A stretch of 64,000 nt of DNA. Origin: Centipeda infelix ATCC 43532 (GTDB lineage Bacteria; Bacillota; Negativicutes; Selenomonadales; Selenomonadaceae). The position numbers and the translations under genes were made by a program. The notes under the pieces were generated by a model. That model was not told the origin of the DNA. It saw only the letters and a list, made by a program, of their open reading frames with translations, and ran no database searches. Of this stretch, positions 1-8,159 are shown in pieces (position 1 is the stretch's first letter; the number at the start of each line of letters is the position of its first letter). The stretch lies in contig NZ_JH376797.1 of NCBI RefSeq assembly GCF_000234095.1, forward strand, positions 198,493 to 262,492, read 5' to 3'.

Positions 1-2
1 CT

Positions 3-251
3 GCAGGGCGTGTGCAGGGCGTAGGATTTCGCATGTTCGTGCGCCAACAAGCGGTGATGAATGACATCACGGGGTGGGTGATGAATATGTCCGACGGTAC
101 GGTGACGATGGAGCTGCAGGGCGATGCCAATGCCGTCGAGGCTGCCTTTACCGCGATGCGTGCGGGCAATTATTTCATTCATGTGGAGCGTCTGGATATT
201 GAGGAGCGTGAACCTGTGGACGGAGAGCGGGATTTCACCATCAAATATTAG
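3..251 (+). CDS. acyP: Acylphosphatase, 5' end outside window
   Basis: Small enzyme that hydrolyses the carboxyl-phosphate bond of acyl phosphates. The reading frame is open to the window edge and reads AGRVQGVGFRMFV, the acylphosphatase signature with its phosphate-binding loop and catalytic Arg. The second signature, GWVMNMSDGTV, supplies the catalytic Asn. A GTG at position 12 falls inside the first motif, so it is not the true start; roughly the first ten codons lie upstream of the window. The gene is followed 9 bases later by aroQ, suggesting cotranscription. Family assignment is firm; the physiological substrate cannot be read from sequence. Confidence 0.9.
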   Translation, partial: AGRVQGVGFRMFVRQQAVMNDITGWVMNMSDGTVTMELQGDANAVEAAFTAMRAGNYFIHVERLDIEEREPVDGERDFTIKY

Positions 252-260
252 GAGTGTATC

Positions 261-704
261 ATGGGGAAAATACTCGTAATGAATGGACCGAACCTCAATC
301 TGCTCGGTACGCGCGAGCCTGAAATCTATGGCTCTCTGACGCTTGCAGACATCCATGAGCGTCTGCGCTGCCGTGCCAATGAGGCAGGGCTGGAGATTGA
401 ATTCATGCAGTCGAATCATGAGGGGGTGCTTGTGGATGCGATTCAGCGTGCACGCAGGACGGTGGACTACATCATCCTGAATGCCGCTGCACTCACACAC
501 TACAGTATCGCCCTCCGTGACGCAATTGCGGCGGTTGATGTGCCCGTCATCGAGGTGCATCTCTCGAATATCCACAAGAGAGAGGAATTCCGTCACAAAT
601 CTGTGATCGCCCCCGTTGTGGTCGGGCAGATTGCGGGGTTCGGTGCGGAGAGCTATCTGGCGGCACTTGAGATCATTATCTGGCGGATGGGAGACATGCG
701 ATGA
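261..704 (+). CDS. aroQ: 3-dehydroquinate dehydratase, type II
   Basis: Converts 3-dehydroquinate to 3-dehydroshikimate in the cytoplasm (shikimate pathway). The 147 residues match the usual length of the type II family. The N-terminus carries NGPNLNLLGTREPEIYG, containing the catalytic loop Arg and Tyr. The Asn/His motif LNAAALTHYS and the late motif EVHLSNIHKREEFR, with its active-site His, are in their expected places. An AGGAGTG Shine-Dalgarno lies just before the ATG. The stop overlaps the next gene by an ATGA junction, implying translational coupling. The later shikimate gene aroA is also in this window but 33 kb away. Confidence 0.97.
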   Translation: MGKILVMNGPNLNLLGTREPEIYGSLTLADIHERLRCRANEAGLEIEFMQSNHEGVLVDAIQRARRTVDYIILNAAALTHYSIALRDAIAAVDVPVIEVHLSNIHKREEFRHKSVIAPVVVGQIAGFGAESYLAALEIIIWRMGDMR

Positions 705-1777
705 ACATGGAAGCGCGTATTGCGCGTTTACGTGCACTGCTCACTGAAAAGATTGTGGACGCAGTGCTCATAACAAAGGAGGAGAACGTTCACTACTTCA
801 GTGGATTTCGCGGAGATTCAACGGTGCTCCTCGTGACGCATGAACGCCTTCTGCTCGTGACGGACAGCCGCTATACGGAGCAGGCTGCGGTACAGGCACC
901 CCTCTATGAGGTTGTCGAGCAGCGGGACGGTCTGTATGGGAAAGCTGCGGAGCTTGCGGCGGACGCCGGTGTTGTCTCCCTTGCCTTCGAGGGCGGAGCA
1001 CTCGTCTACATCAAGGTGATATGGCTGCGCGAACGGCTCGGTGAAATTTCCTTCGATACGCCGCTGAATCTCGATCTGCTGCGGCAGGTGAAGGATGCGG
1101 ATGAGATTGCGCTCATCCGCCGTGCGTGCAAAATTGCGGACGAGGGCTTTGCCCATATCCTTTCATACATTCAGCCGGGTATGACGGAGATGGAGGTCGC
1201 TGCGGAGCTTGAGCATCACATGCGTATGCTTGGCTCGGAGCGTCCCGCGTTTCAGACCATCATCGCATCGGGGATACGCGGAAGTTTGCCGCACGGTGTC
1301 GCAAGCGATAAGACGATTGCACGTGGGGATCTTGTGACAATGGACTTTGGTGCGGTCTGCGCGGGTTATCATTCGGATATCACACGCACCATCTGTGTGG
1401 GGCACGCGGACGCGCGGCAGCGCGAACTCTATGATGCGGTTCTCACGGCACAGAAGCGTGCACTGACGGCATTGCGCCCCGGCGTTACGGGCATTGAGGT
1501 CGATCGCGTGGCGCGGGATTATCTCGCGGAGCACAATCTCAATCAGTATTTCGGGCACGGGCTTGGGCACAGCCTCGGACTTGAGATCCACGAGGAGCCG
1601 CGTCTCTCGAAGGCGGGCAAGGATGTTTTGCAGCCGAATATGCTCATTACGGATGAGCCCGGCGTCTACATCCCGAGCTGGGGCGGCATTCGCATCGAGG
1701 ATACCGTCCTCATCACGGCAGATGGCTCGGAGGCACTGACGCATGCGTCAAAAGAATTTATTGAAATCTGCACATAA
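701..1777 (+). CDS. Xaa-Pro peptidase, M24 family
   Basis: Predicted cytoplasmic aminopeptidase that removes an N-terminal residue preceding proline. The 358-residue protein has a creatinase-type N-terminal domain over about the first 125 residues and a pita-bread M24 domain after it. The metal ligands are visible: the Asp of MDFGAV, the Asp of HSDITRT, the His of HGLGHSLGLEIHE, and the Glu residues of TDEPGVYIP and RIEDTVLI. It overlaps aroQ by four bases and precedes efp, an order seen in many Firmicutes. The efp promoter lies in its last codons. It could equally be called PepQ or PepP-like, so no symbol is given. Confidence 0.93.
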   Translation: MNMEARIARLRALLTEKIVDAVLITKEENVHYFSGFRGDSTVLLVTHERLLLVTDSRYTEQAAVQAPLYEVVEQRDGLYGKAAELAADAGVVSLAFEGGALVYIKVIWLRERLGEISFDTPLNLDLLRQVKDADEIALIRRACKIADEGFAHILSYIQPGMTEMEVAAELEHHMRMLGSERPAFQTIIASGIRGSLPHGVASDKTIARGDLVTMDFGAVCAGYHSDITRTICVGHADARQRELYDAVLTAQKRALTALRPGVTGIEVDRVARDYLAEHNLNQYFGHGLGHSLGLEIHEEPRLSKAGKDVLQPNMLITDEPGVYIPSWGGIRIEDTVLITADGSEALTHASKEFIEICT

Positions 1778-1789
1778 AACCGCTATAAT
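1761..1789 (+). promoter_or_regulatory. Predicted sigma-A promoter for efp
   Basis: TTGAAA at 1761-1766 and TATAAT at 1784-1789 are separated by exactly 17 bases. The -35 box lies inside the last codons of the upstream peptidase gene. Initiation about 7 bases downstream would give a leader of roughly 30 bases to the efp ATG. This suggests efp and the genes behind it can be transcribed independently of aroQ. Confidence 0.7.
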
Positions 1790-1825
1790 ATGCAGAGATG
1801 ATTACTATATGGAGGAACGAATAAT

Positions 1826-2383
1826 ATGATTAACAGCACCGATTTTCGCACCGGCCTTACCATTGAGTACGATGGGGGTGTCTGGCAGATTGTCGATTTC
1901 CAGCATGTAAAGCCGGGGAAGGGTGCCGCGTTCGTCCGTACGAAGATCAAGAACGTCGAGACGGGTGCCGTGGTTGAGCGTACGTTCAACCCGAACGAGA
2001 AGATGCCTGCTGCGCACCTTGAGACGCACACAATGCAGTTCCTCTACGAGGCGGACGGTGTCTATACGTTTATGAACACGGAGACTTACGAGCAGTCCGA
2101 GCTCTCGCGCGAGCAGCTCGGCGATGCGCTGAACTACCTCATGGAGAACATGGAGGTTGCGATGCAGCAGTTCAAGGGGCGTATCATCGGCATTCAGCTC
2201 CCGAACTCGGTCAGTCTCAAGGTTGTCGAGTGCGAGCCGAGTGTCAAGGGAAATACGGCGACGGGCGCAACGAAGATGGCAAAGGTTGAGACCGGCTACG
2301 AGGTGCGCGTACCGCTCTTCATCAACGAGGGGGATGTGCTTCGCATTGACACGCGCACGGGCAACTACATCGAGCGTGCATAA
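1826..2383 (+). CDS. efp: Translation elongation factor P
   Basis: EF-P enters the ribosome between the P and E sites and rescues stalling at consecutive prolines. The 185-residue length is standard. The N-terminal KOW-like domain carries the loop HVKPGKGAAFVRTK, whose lysine is the residue modified in many bacteria. The two OB-type domains follow, and the C-terminal region has the conserved GDVLRIDTRTGNYIER signature. A GGAGGAACG Shine-Dalgarno precedes the ATG. Its own promoter is at 1761-1789. No EF-P modification gene (epmA/epmB or a rhamnosyltransferase) was recognised nearby, so the modification chemistry is unknown. Confidence 0.98.
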   Translation: MINSTDFRTGLTIEYDGGVWQIVDFQHVKPGKGAAFVRTKIKNVETGAVVERTFNPNEKMPAAHLETHTMQFLYEADGVYTFMNTETYEQSELSREQLGDALNYLMENMEVAMQQFKGRIIGIQLPNSVSLKVVECEPSVKGNTATGATKMAKVETGYEVRVPLFINEGDVLRIDTRTGNYIERA

Positions 2384-2398
2384 GTACAGAACGGAGGC

Positions 2399-2806
2399 AT
2401 GGACATGGAAAATGACAAGAACGCAGTGAAGAAGGAGACGGGGCTCGGCACGATCCGCGTTGCGGACGAGGTCGTCAGCATCATCGCGGGGCTCGCCACG
2501 ACAGAGGTCGAGGGCGTTGCAGGCATGAGCGGCGGCATCGCGGGCGGCATTGCGGAGATCCTCGGACGTAAGAATTTCTCCAAGGGCGTCAAGGTCGAGG
2601 TCGGGGAGAAGGAGGCTGCCGTCGATCTTTACATCATCGTGAAGTACGGCATCCGCATCCCAGAGGTTGCACTTGCAGCACAGGAGAATGTCAAGCGTGC
2701 GATTGAGACGATGACAGGGCTCTCCGTGATCGAGGTCAACGTGCACGTGCAGGGCGTCGGATTCCCCGAAGAGGAGCCGAAACCTGAGGAATCGCGTGTC
2801 CGCTAA
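2399..2806 (+). CDS. Asp23/Gls24 family envelope stress protein
   Basis: The 135-residue protein has the Asp23 core: GTIRVADEVVSIIAGLATTEVEGVAGM followed in separate segments by a GVKVEVGEKEAAVDLYIIV strand and an IPEVALAAQENVKRAIE helix. Family members are abundant, membrane-associated through AmaP, and linked to cell-envelope homeostasis. Here it lies directly upstream of an AmaP-like protein and a DUF2273 protein, the classical trio. Two closely spaced ATG codons (2399 and 2405) follow a GGAGG; either could be used. The acidic, Glu/Pro-rich tail is typical. It sits between efp and nusB in a run of same-strand genes. Confidence 0.92.
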   Translation: MDMENDKNAVKKETGLGTIRVADEVVSIIAGLATTEVEGVAGMSGGIAGGIAEILGRKNFSKGVKVEVGEKEAAVDLYIIVKYGIRIPEVALAAQENVKRAIETMTGLSVIEVNVHVQGVGFPEEEPKPEESRVR

Positions 2807-2826
2807 ATGCAGCTGAGGGGGAAGCG

Positions 2827-3405
2827 ATGGGTATTATAAATCGTCTGCTGCTCCTGCCCTACACGCTGTGTATCATCGCGCTCACCATTGCCGTGGTCGC
2901 CGCAGCTCTGCGGATTGTGCCGGAGAGTATCTGGATGAACGAGTTGCGCTATGCGCTGTCTCGCCAGGAGTTGCTCGCAGCGTGCGGAGTATTCTTCCTC
3001 GTCAGTCTCAAGCTGTTTTTTGCGGTGTTTTCGCATACATCGAGTACAGCGCGGACACATGGTGAATTCATGGTGGTCGATACGCCGGCGGGCGCGGTTC
3101 AGGTGGCGCTCTCCGCTGTGCGCGGCATTGTGGAGCGTGCAACACTCTCCATGCAGGGAGTTCGGACGGCAACTGCCGTGATTTCTGTGCATGACGCACC
3201 AAAGGACACTGTGGCAACACCGATGCAGGTGGAGCTGAAGATCACACTCGCGGATCATACAAGTCTGAATTCGGTATCAGAAGAGTTGACTGCAAAGATT
3301 CGTCAGGAACTCCACAATGTACTCGGCATTGCAGATGTACCCGTGGCGCTGCGCGTAACGGAGATCTCGAACAACGCGGGTGATGCGAAGCGGGCACTGG
3401 CTTAG
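2827..3405 (+). CDS. amaP: AmaP-like membrane anchor of Asp23
   Basis: The 192-residue protein begins with a hydrophobic segment at about residues 6-27 and has a second at about 49-65, a hairpin membrane anchor. The C-terminal part resembles the Asp23-like fold found in AmaP, with the stretch AVRGIVERATLSMQGVRT and a later HTSLNSVSEELTAKIRQEL helix. In Staphylococcus, AmaP tethers Asp23 to the membrane. The position between an Asp23 gene and a DUF2273 gene supports the same role. The Shine-Dalgarno is GAGGGGGAAG. Assignment rests on topology and context more than on strong motif identity. Confidence 0.82.
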   Translation: MGIINRLLLLPYTLCIIALTIAVVAAALRIVPESIWMNELRYALSRQELLAACGVFFLVSLKLFFAVFSHTSSTARTHGEFMVVDTPAGAVQVALSAVRGIVERATLSMQGVRTATAVISVHDAPKDTVATPMQVELKITLADHTSLNSVSEELTAKIRQELHNVLGIADVPVALRVTEISNNAGDAKRALA

Positions 3406-3417
3406 CGGGAGGACGGT

Positions 3418-3663
3418 ATGAAAGAAAAATTTCTGCTCCTCCTTCAGGATCAATGGGAACATCATCGCGGGCGGACGGCGGGACTGCTGGTCGGTACGCT
3501 ATTCGGCGTGCTCGTTCTACTGTTTGGCTTTTGGCATATCGTATTCATTCTCCTCTGTGCAGGAGTAGGGATGTATATTGGGCTGCGCGCAGAGCGCAGT
3601 GGTGGTTTGGCGGAGCTGATTGATACGAGTGCCCTGAGCCGCCTGTTTCGGAGGATGTCATGA
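3418..3663 (+). CDS. DUF2273 small membrane protein
   Basis: An 81-residue protein with two hydrophobic stretches, around GLLVGTLFGVLVLLFGFWHI and FILLCAGVGMYIGL. This is the pattern of DUF2273 proteins, which are encoded with Asp23 and AmaP in many Firmicutes. The N-terminus is amphipathic and basic. The exact role is unknown; by context it probably belongs to the Asp23-AmaP membrane assembly. Its last codons overlap the nusB start (ATGA), so translation of nusB is likely coupled to it. Confidence 0.85.
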   Translation: MKEKFLLLLQDQWEHHRGRTAGLLVGTLFGVLVLLFGFWHIVFILLCAGVGMYIGLRAERSGGLAELIDTSALSRLFRRMS

Positions 3664-4076
3664 GCCGCAGACACGCGCGGGAAGCCGCTCTCCTGACGCT
3701 CTTTCAGTTGGAGTTTGATGCGGGTGAGGCATCGGAGGAGAAGGCAAGCGAACTCGCGATTGACGAGGTGGAGGGCATCAAGGAGAACGACCTGTCCTAC
3801 GCGCATGCACTTGTGCAGGGGACGCGCACGCATTTGGCGGAGATCGATGCGGAGATTGCTCGTCTCGCGAAGGAGTGGAAACTCCACCGCATGGCCGCTG
3901 TCGACCGCAACCTGATCCGTATGGCGTATTATGAAATGCGCTATCAGGAGGAACCTATCGATCCTCCGGTCGCCATCAATGAGGCGGTAGAGCTTGCAAA
4001 AAAATATGGCTCGGATGACGCGAGCCGCTATGTAAACGGGATACTTGCTGCAATGCAAAAATCTGTTCAAGTCTAA
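3660..4076 (+). CDS. nusB: Transcription antitermination factor NusB
   Basis: NusB binds NusE and boxA RNA to form the rRNA antitermination complex. The 138-residue protein has the expected N-terminal SRRHAREAALLTLFQLEF motif (Arg/Ala-rich helix with LFQ) and the C-terminal signature INEAVELAKKYGSDDASRYVNGIL. It overlaps the DUF2273 gene by four bases and ends just before a strong intrinsic terminator, so it closes this operon. In many Firmicutes the asp23-nusB-xseA order is conserved, as here. Confidence 0.97.
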   Translation: MSRRHAREAALLTLFQLEFDAGEASEEKASELAIDEVEGIKENDLSYAHALVQGTRTHLAEIDAEIARLAKEWKLHRMAAVDRNLIRMAYYEMRYQEEPIDPPVAINEAVELAKKYGSDDASRYVNGILAAMQKSVQV

Positions 4077-4092
4077 GGACACACCGATGAAG

Positions 4093-4137
4093 AAAGAATC
4101 CGTTGCACGAGAGTTTCGTGCAATGGTTCTTTTTTTA
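4093..4137 (+). terminator. Intrinsic terminator after nusB
   Basis: TTGCACGA (4103-4110) and TCGTGCAA (4116-4123) form a perfect 8-bp stem with a 5-base loop. It is extended by CC/GG and AAAGAA/TTCTTT pairs with one bulged T, and runs into a T-tract at 4129-4136. No convincing promoter was seen between it and xseA 20 bases later, so xseA may depend on partial read-through. Confidence 0.85.
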
Positions 4138-4157
4138 TCAACGTGGAAAGGCATTTT

Positions 4158-5381
4158 ATGACCGTTCATTCTGTCAGTGATGTGACACGCTATATCAAAG
4201 GAATATTCGAGGGAGAGGAGATCCTCTCGGATATCTTGATTCGCGGCGAGGTTTCAAATTTCAAACGCTACCCCTCAGGACACTGCTATTTTACACTCAA
4301 GGATGCAGATGCGAGCATGAAATGCGTCATGTTCAACGGGTACGTGCGGAATCTGCGCTTCAGCCCTGAGAATGGGATGCAGGTGATTGCGGGCGGCAGT
4401 GTGTCCGTCTACGAGCGTGACGGTGTGTATCAACTCTATGTAAATACTCTGACACCGGAGGGGGCGGGCTCGCTTGCCCTTGCCTTTGAACAGCTGAAGG
4501 AGAAACTGTATGCAGAGGGGCTTTTCGACGAAGCGCACAAGCAGCCCCTGCCGCGCTTTCCGCGTCGTATCGGGATTGTCACCTCATCCGCCGGAGCTGT
4601 TCTGCGAGACATTCACAAGGTTGCAAAGCGTCGCTGGCCGGCGGTGCAGCTGATCCTTCATCCCGTACTTGTGCAGGGGACGGAGGCGGCGGAGCAGATC
4701 GCCGAGGCAATCCGCTTTTTCAACGAGAAATATTCCGTGGATGTACTCATCGTCGGACGCGGCGGCGGTTCGACAGAAGATCTTTGGGCATTTAACGAAG
4801 AGCCCGTTGTGCGCGCGATCTATGCCTCGCGGATTCCCGTGATCTCTGCCGTCGGACATGAGACGGATACGACACTCGCGGATTTTGTCAGTGACCGCCG
4901 TGCGGCGACACCGTCACAGGCGGCGGAGTTTGCTGTGCCCGATGCGGCAGAGCTGCGGAAGTATATGGAGGGACTGCTTCTGCGTCTCCATGCGGGGCGC
5001 ATGCGTCAGATGGAGCAACGCAGAGAACGTCTCCGGACACTGATCGATCGTCCGTGGTACCGGAATCCAAAACTCCTGCTTGCAGGCCCGATGCAGCACG
5101 CGGATCGCGTTGTGGAACGTCTCCACCGCGTGGCGAAGGACAGGCGTACGAATGCGCGACAGCGTCTTGAGCTCGTACTGAAACGTCTCGAACTCCTGAA
5201 CCCTGTGCAGATTCTCTATCGTGGATTCAGCGTGGTGGAGAAGGACGGGAAAACAGTGACCCGGTCAAAGAATCTTGCGGCCGGCGATCATCTGAGCATT
5301 ACATTTGCGGATGGAAAAATATCTGCCGTGGTTGCGGCAAAGGAGAAGCAGCATGGCGCGAAAAAAAGAGATGGCATTTGA
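4158..5381 (+). CDS. xseA: Exodeoxyribonuclease VII large subunit
   Basis: Catalytic subunit of exonuclease VII, which degrades single-stranded DNA from either end. An N-terminal OB-fold region (VSDVTRYIKGIFEGEEILSD onward) is followed by the catalytic domain with RGGGSTEDLWAFNEE and SAVGHETDTTLADFVSD. A long basic coiled-coil region follows, and the C-terminus carries the PVQILYRGFSVV motif. An in-frame GTG lies at 4143, but the ATG at 4158 after GAAAGG gives the expected MTVHSVSDVT start, so 407 residues are annotated. The 3' end overlaps xseB by 29 bases, consistent with coupled production of the subunits. Confidence 0.96.
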   Translation: MTVHSVSDVTRYIKGIFEGEEILSDILIRGEVSNFKRYPSGHCYFTLKDADASMKCVMFNGYVRNLRFSPENGMQVIAGGSVSVYERDGVYQLYVNTLTPEGAGSLALAFEQLKEKLYAEGLFDEAHKQPLPRFPRRIGIVTSSAGAVLRDIHKVAKRRWPAVQLILHPVLVQGTEAAEQIAEAIRFFNEKYSVDVLIVGRGGGSTEDLWAFNEEPVVRAIYASRIPVISAVGHETDTTLADFVSDRRAATPSQAAEFAVPDAAELRKYMEGLLLRLHAGRMRQMEQRRERLRTLIDRPWYRNPKLLLAGPMQHADRVVERLHRVAKDRRTNARQRLELVLKRLELLNPVQILYRGFSVVEKDGKTVTRSKNLAAGDHLSITFADGKISAVVAAKEKQHGAKKRDGI

Positions 5382-5589
5382 GGAAGCTCTCGGTGCACTG
5401 GAGCAGATTGTCGCGGAGATCGAGACGGGAGAGCTGTCCCTTGCCGATCTCATGGCAAAGTATTCAGAGGGGATCAAGCTGTCGGATGTCTGTATGACCT
5501 CCCTCAAACGTGCTGAGGAGACGATGGATCTTTTGGTAAAGGAGACGGCGGCGGGCATCGCGGAAGAAAAGCTGCAGATCGGAGGGTGA
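5353..5589 (+). CDS. xseB: Exodeoxyribonuclease VII small subunit
   Basis: Small helical subunit that multimerises on XseA. The 78-residue product contains the conserved core FEEALGALEQIVAEIETGEL followed by SLADLMAKYSEGIKL, typical of XseB. The frame opens earlier (5305), but the ATG at 5353 is preceded by AAGGAGAAGC and gives the usual family length. It overlaps the end of xseA and is followed one base later by ispA. The xseA-xseB-ispA-tlyA-nadK-argR-recN order is a well-known Firmicute cluster. Confidence 0.95.
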   Translation: MARKKEMAFEEALGALEQIVAEIETGELSLADLMAKYSEGIKLSDVCMTSLKRAEETMDLLVKETAAGIAEEKLQIGG

Positions 5590-5590
5590 G

Positions 5591-6466
5591 ATGAAGGAGC
5601 TCTGGAAGAAACGGCAGGAACTTGTCGAGTGTGCATTGAAAGATGAGCTGGCAAAGACACCAGTACTTGACCCAATTCTGCGGGAGTCGATGGAGTACAG
5701 CCTCATGGCGGGCGGGAAGCGTCTGCGCCCGATCCTCCTGATGGCGGCAGCGGATGCTGTGGGCGCGGATGGAACGAAATTCCTCCCTGTCGCCTGTGCA
5801 CTTGAGATGATCCATACTTACTCGCTCATTCATGACGATCTGCCCGCAATGGATGATGACGACTACCGCCGCGGCAAGCTGACCAATCATATGGTGTACG
5901 GGGACGCTGTTGCAATCCTTGCGGGGGATGCGCTCCTCACACTTGCATTTACAGTGATTTTGCGGCAAAAGGACGTGTCTGCAGAAGCTCTCCTGCGCGT
6001 GGTTGATGAGATCAGCCGAGCGGCGGGGGCTGAGGGCATGGTCGGCGGACAGGTGCTCGATCTCAGAGCGGAGGGAGGGCACATCTCGATGGAGGAGCTG
6101 CGCCGTGTTCACATGGGCAAGACAGGTGCGCTCTTTCACGCAGCGCTGCGCAGTGGCGCGATCCTCGCGGACGCGACGGAGGAGCAGCTTGCGGCACTTA
6201 CATCGTATGCTGATCATTTCGGGCTGGCGTTCCAGATCACGGACGATATCCTCGATGTCATCGGAACCTCCGAGGAGATCGGCAAGCCCGTCGGCAGCGA
6301 TGAGAAGAATCACAAGTCGACCTATGTGTCGCTGACCTCTCTTACCGAGGCGCAGGAGCTTGCGCGCCATACGGCAGAAGAGGCAGAGACGGCACTCTCA
6401 ATTTTCGGTACAGAGGCAGATTTCCTGCGTGATCTTGTCGCGCATCTGGTGAATCGGAAGCAATAG
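5591..6466 (+). CDS. ispA: Geranyl/farnesyl diphosphate synthase
   Basis: Head-to-tail prenyltransferase condensing isopentenyl diphosphate with allylic diphosphates to give C15 farnesyl diphosphate. The 291-residue protein has the first Asp-rich motif DDLPAMDDDD and the second motif ITDDILDVIG. The upstream MAGGKRLRPILLMAA motif binds diphosphate. Farnesyl diphosphate feeds undecaprenyl phosphate synthesis, which links it functionally to uppP elsewhere in this window. Chain-length specificity is inferred from length and synteny with xseB. Confidence 0.94.
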   Translation: MKELWKKRQELVECALKDELAKTPVLDPILRESMEYSLMAGGKRLRPILLMAAADAVGADGTKFLPVACALEMIHTYSLIHDDLPAMDDDDYRRGKLTNHMVYGDAVAILAGDALLTLAFTVILRQKDVSAEALLRVVDEISRAAGAEGMVGGQVLDLRAEGGHISMEELRRVHMGKTGALFHAALRSGAILADATEEQLAALTSYADHFGLAFQITDDILDVIGTSEEIGKPVGSDEKNHKSTYVSLTSLTEAQELARHTAEEAETALSIFGTEADFLRDLVAHLVNRKQ

Positions 6467-6471
6467 GGCAT

Positions 6472-7278
6472 ATGAAGAAAGAGCGGTTGGATGTTCTGCT
6501 CGTTGAGCAGGGATTTGCCCCCAGTCGGGAGCGTGCAAAGCGGCTCATCATGGCGGGACAGGTGCTCGCAGATGAGCAGCGCATCGACAAGGCGGGGACG
6601 ACGGTATCCGTGGATGCAGTGCTGCGCGTTGTGGGGGAGGATCTGCCCTACGTCAGCCGTGGCGGGCTGAAACTGGAAAAAGGAATGGCTGTCTTCGGTG
6701 CTGTCCTTACAGGGAAAACGGCAGCGGATATCGGCGCATCGACGGGCGGATTTACGGACTGTATGCTCCAAAACGGTGCAGCAAAGGTGTTTGCGATCGA
6801 TGTCGGCTACGGTCAGCTCGATTGGAAGCTGCGTACAGATGAGCGCGTCGTCAATATGGAGCGAACAAATATCCGCAATGTGACATTGGAGATGTTAGGC
6901 ACACCTCTGGATTTTGCCTCTATTGACGTGGCGTTTATCTCACTCGATAAGGTCCTGCCCGTCGTCCGTACATTGCTTTCTGAGCATGGCGAGGTCATTG
7001 CTCTGATTAAGCCGCAGTTTGAGGCGGGCAGGGAGCGCGTGGGCAAGAATGGTGTCGTCCGCGATCCCGCCGTACATGAGGATGTGATTCAAGCGGTTCT
7101 TTCCGTGGCTGAGGTGCAGGGATTTTTCTCTGCGGGACTTACGTTTTCCCCCGTGAAAGGACCGAAGGGGAATATCGAATACCTTCTGTATCTCAAGGTG
7201 CGGGAGGGGGAGCAGAGGATTGATGCGGCATTGGTGCACGATATCGTGTCAGAGGCGCATCGTACACTGGATGGATGA
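6472..7278 (+). CDS. tlyA: TlyA-family rRNA 2'-O-methyltransferase
   Basis: The 268-residue protein starts with an S4 RNA-binding domain (RLDVLLVEQGFAPSRERAKR) and continues with an FtsJ-type methyltransferase domain. The SAM-binding region reads AADIGASTGGFTDCMLQNGA. The later KPQFEAGRE motif is typical of TlyA/YqxC proteins. Characterised relatives methylate 16S and 23S rRNA and have also been called haemolysins. It is located between ispA and nadK as in other Firmicutes. The exact rRNA targets are inferred from the family. Confidence 0.93.
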   Translation: MKKERLDVLLVEQGFAPSRERAKRLIMAGQVLADEQRIDKAGTTVSVDAVLRVVGEDLPYVSRGGLKLEKGMAVFGAVLTGKTAADIGASTGGFTDCMLQNGAAKVFAIDVGYGQLDWKLRTDERVVNMERTNIRNVTLEMLGTPLDFASIDVAFISLDKVLPVVRTLLSEHGEVIALIKPQFEAGRERVGKNGVVRDPAVHEDVIQAVLSVAEVQGFFSAGLTFSPVKGPKGNIEYLLYLKVREGEQRIDAALVHDIVSEAHRTLDG

Positions 7279-7293
7279 GGTGTTGATATATTT

Positions 7294-8148
7294 ATGAGGA
7301 CGGTTGCAGTTTTCCCCAATCTGATGAAACCGGAGACACGCGACATCTTGCTGCGGATTCGCGATTTTTTCGCCAAACAGGGGGCGCGTATCATTTTGCC
7401 GCGCGTGCGTGCGGTGGAGTTCGGTATGGAGGACTGCGGTGTCGATGACATCGAGAATCAGCCGGCAGATTTTGCACTCAGTCTCGGCGGAGATGGAACT
7501 CTGCTCGGTATCTGCCGCAGATATGCAGAGAATCCTGTGCCCGTCTGCGGCATCAACATGGGAACGCTTGGCTTCATGGCAGACATCGAGCAGAACGAGC
7601 TCGAATCACGGTTGCAACGGCTTTGTGCGGGAGACTATAACATCGAATGGCGATGTTTCCTTGCGGGATTTGTGACAAAGCCGGACGGTGCGGAGCATTT
7701 CCTTGGATATGCCATCAATGATATCGTTGTGATGAAGGGCGATCCGGCGCGTATCATCTCACTTGGTCTTGCGGTCAACGAGACCCCGCTCGTCGAGTGC
7801 AAGGCGGACGGATTCATTGTCGCATCGCCGACCGGCTCCACGGCGTATTCGCTCTCGGCGGGCGGCCCTATCATGAATCCCATGGTGAAGGGGATTGTCC
7901 TTACGCCGATCTGTCCCCATACGCTGAACATTCGTCCGCTTATCATCCGTGAGGAGGATGTCGTACACATTCATCTGGTCGACATGCGGCAGAGTATCAT
8001 CGTCACACTGGACGGACAGGAGACGACCAAGATTCATCCGGATGACATCGTTACTGTCAAATGTTCGGATGTTCGCGCGGGTATCATCAAATTTGCGGAC
8101 AAGGACTACTATCAGACCCTGCGCACGAAGCTTTGGAGAAACTGCTAG
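7294..8148 (+). CDS. nadK: NAD kinase
   Basis: Phosphorylates NAD to NADP. The 284-residue protein contains the catalytic GGDGTLLG motif, the CGINMGTLGFMADIE segment, and the conserved SPTGSTAYSLSAGGPI motif that contacts NAD. The C-terminal domain carries the usual glycine-rich strands (VTLDGQETTKI). It starts 15 bases after tlyA and ends 11 bases before argR. Assignment is firm. Confidence 0.97.
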   Translation: MRTVAVFPNLMKPETRDILLRIRDFFAKQGARIILPRVRAVEFGMEDCGVDDIENQPADFALSLGGDGTLLGICRRYAENPVPVCGINMGTLGFMADIEQNELESRLQRLCAGDYNIEWRCFLAGFVTKPDGAEHFLGYAINDIVVMKGDPARIISLGLAVNETPLVECKADGFIVASPTGSTAYSLSAGGPIMNPMVKGIVLTPICPHTLNIRPLIIREEDVVHIHLVDMRQSIIVTLDGQETTKIHPDDIVTVKCSDVRAGIIKFADKDYYQTLRTKLWRNC

Positions 8149-8159
8149 GAGAGAGTGGA

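Noticed and set aside
1163-1744. Long minus-strand frame of 193 codons opposite the Xaa-Pro peptidase
   Set aside because: It lies wholly inside a gene with clear catalytic motifs, has an Arg/Cys/His-rich translation typical of antisense shadows of GC-rich genes, and has no Shine-Dalgarno.
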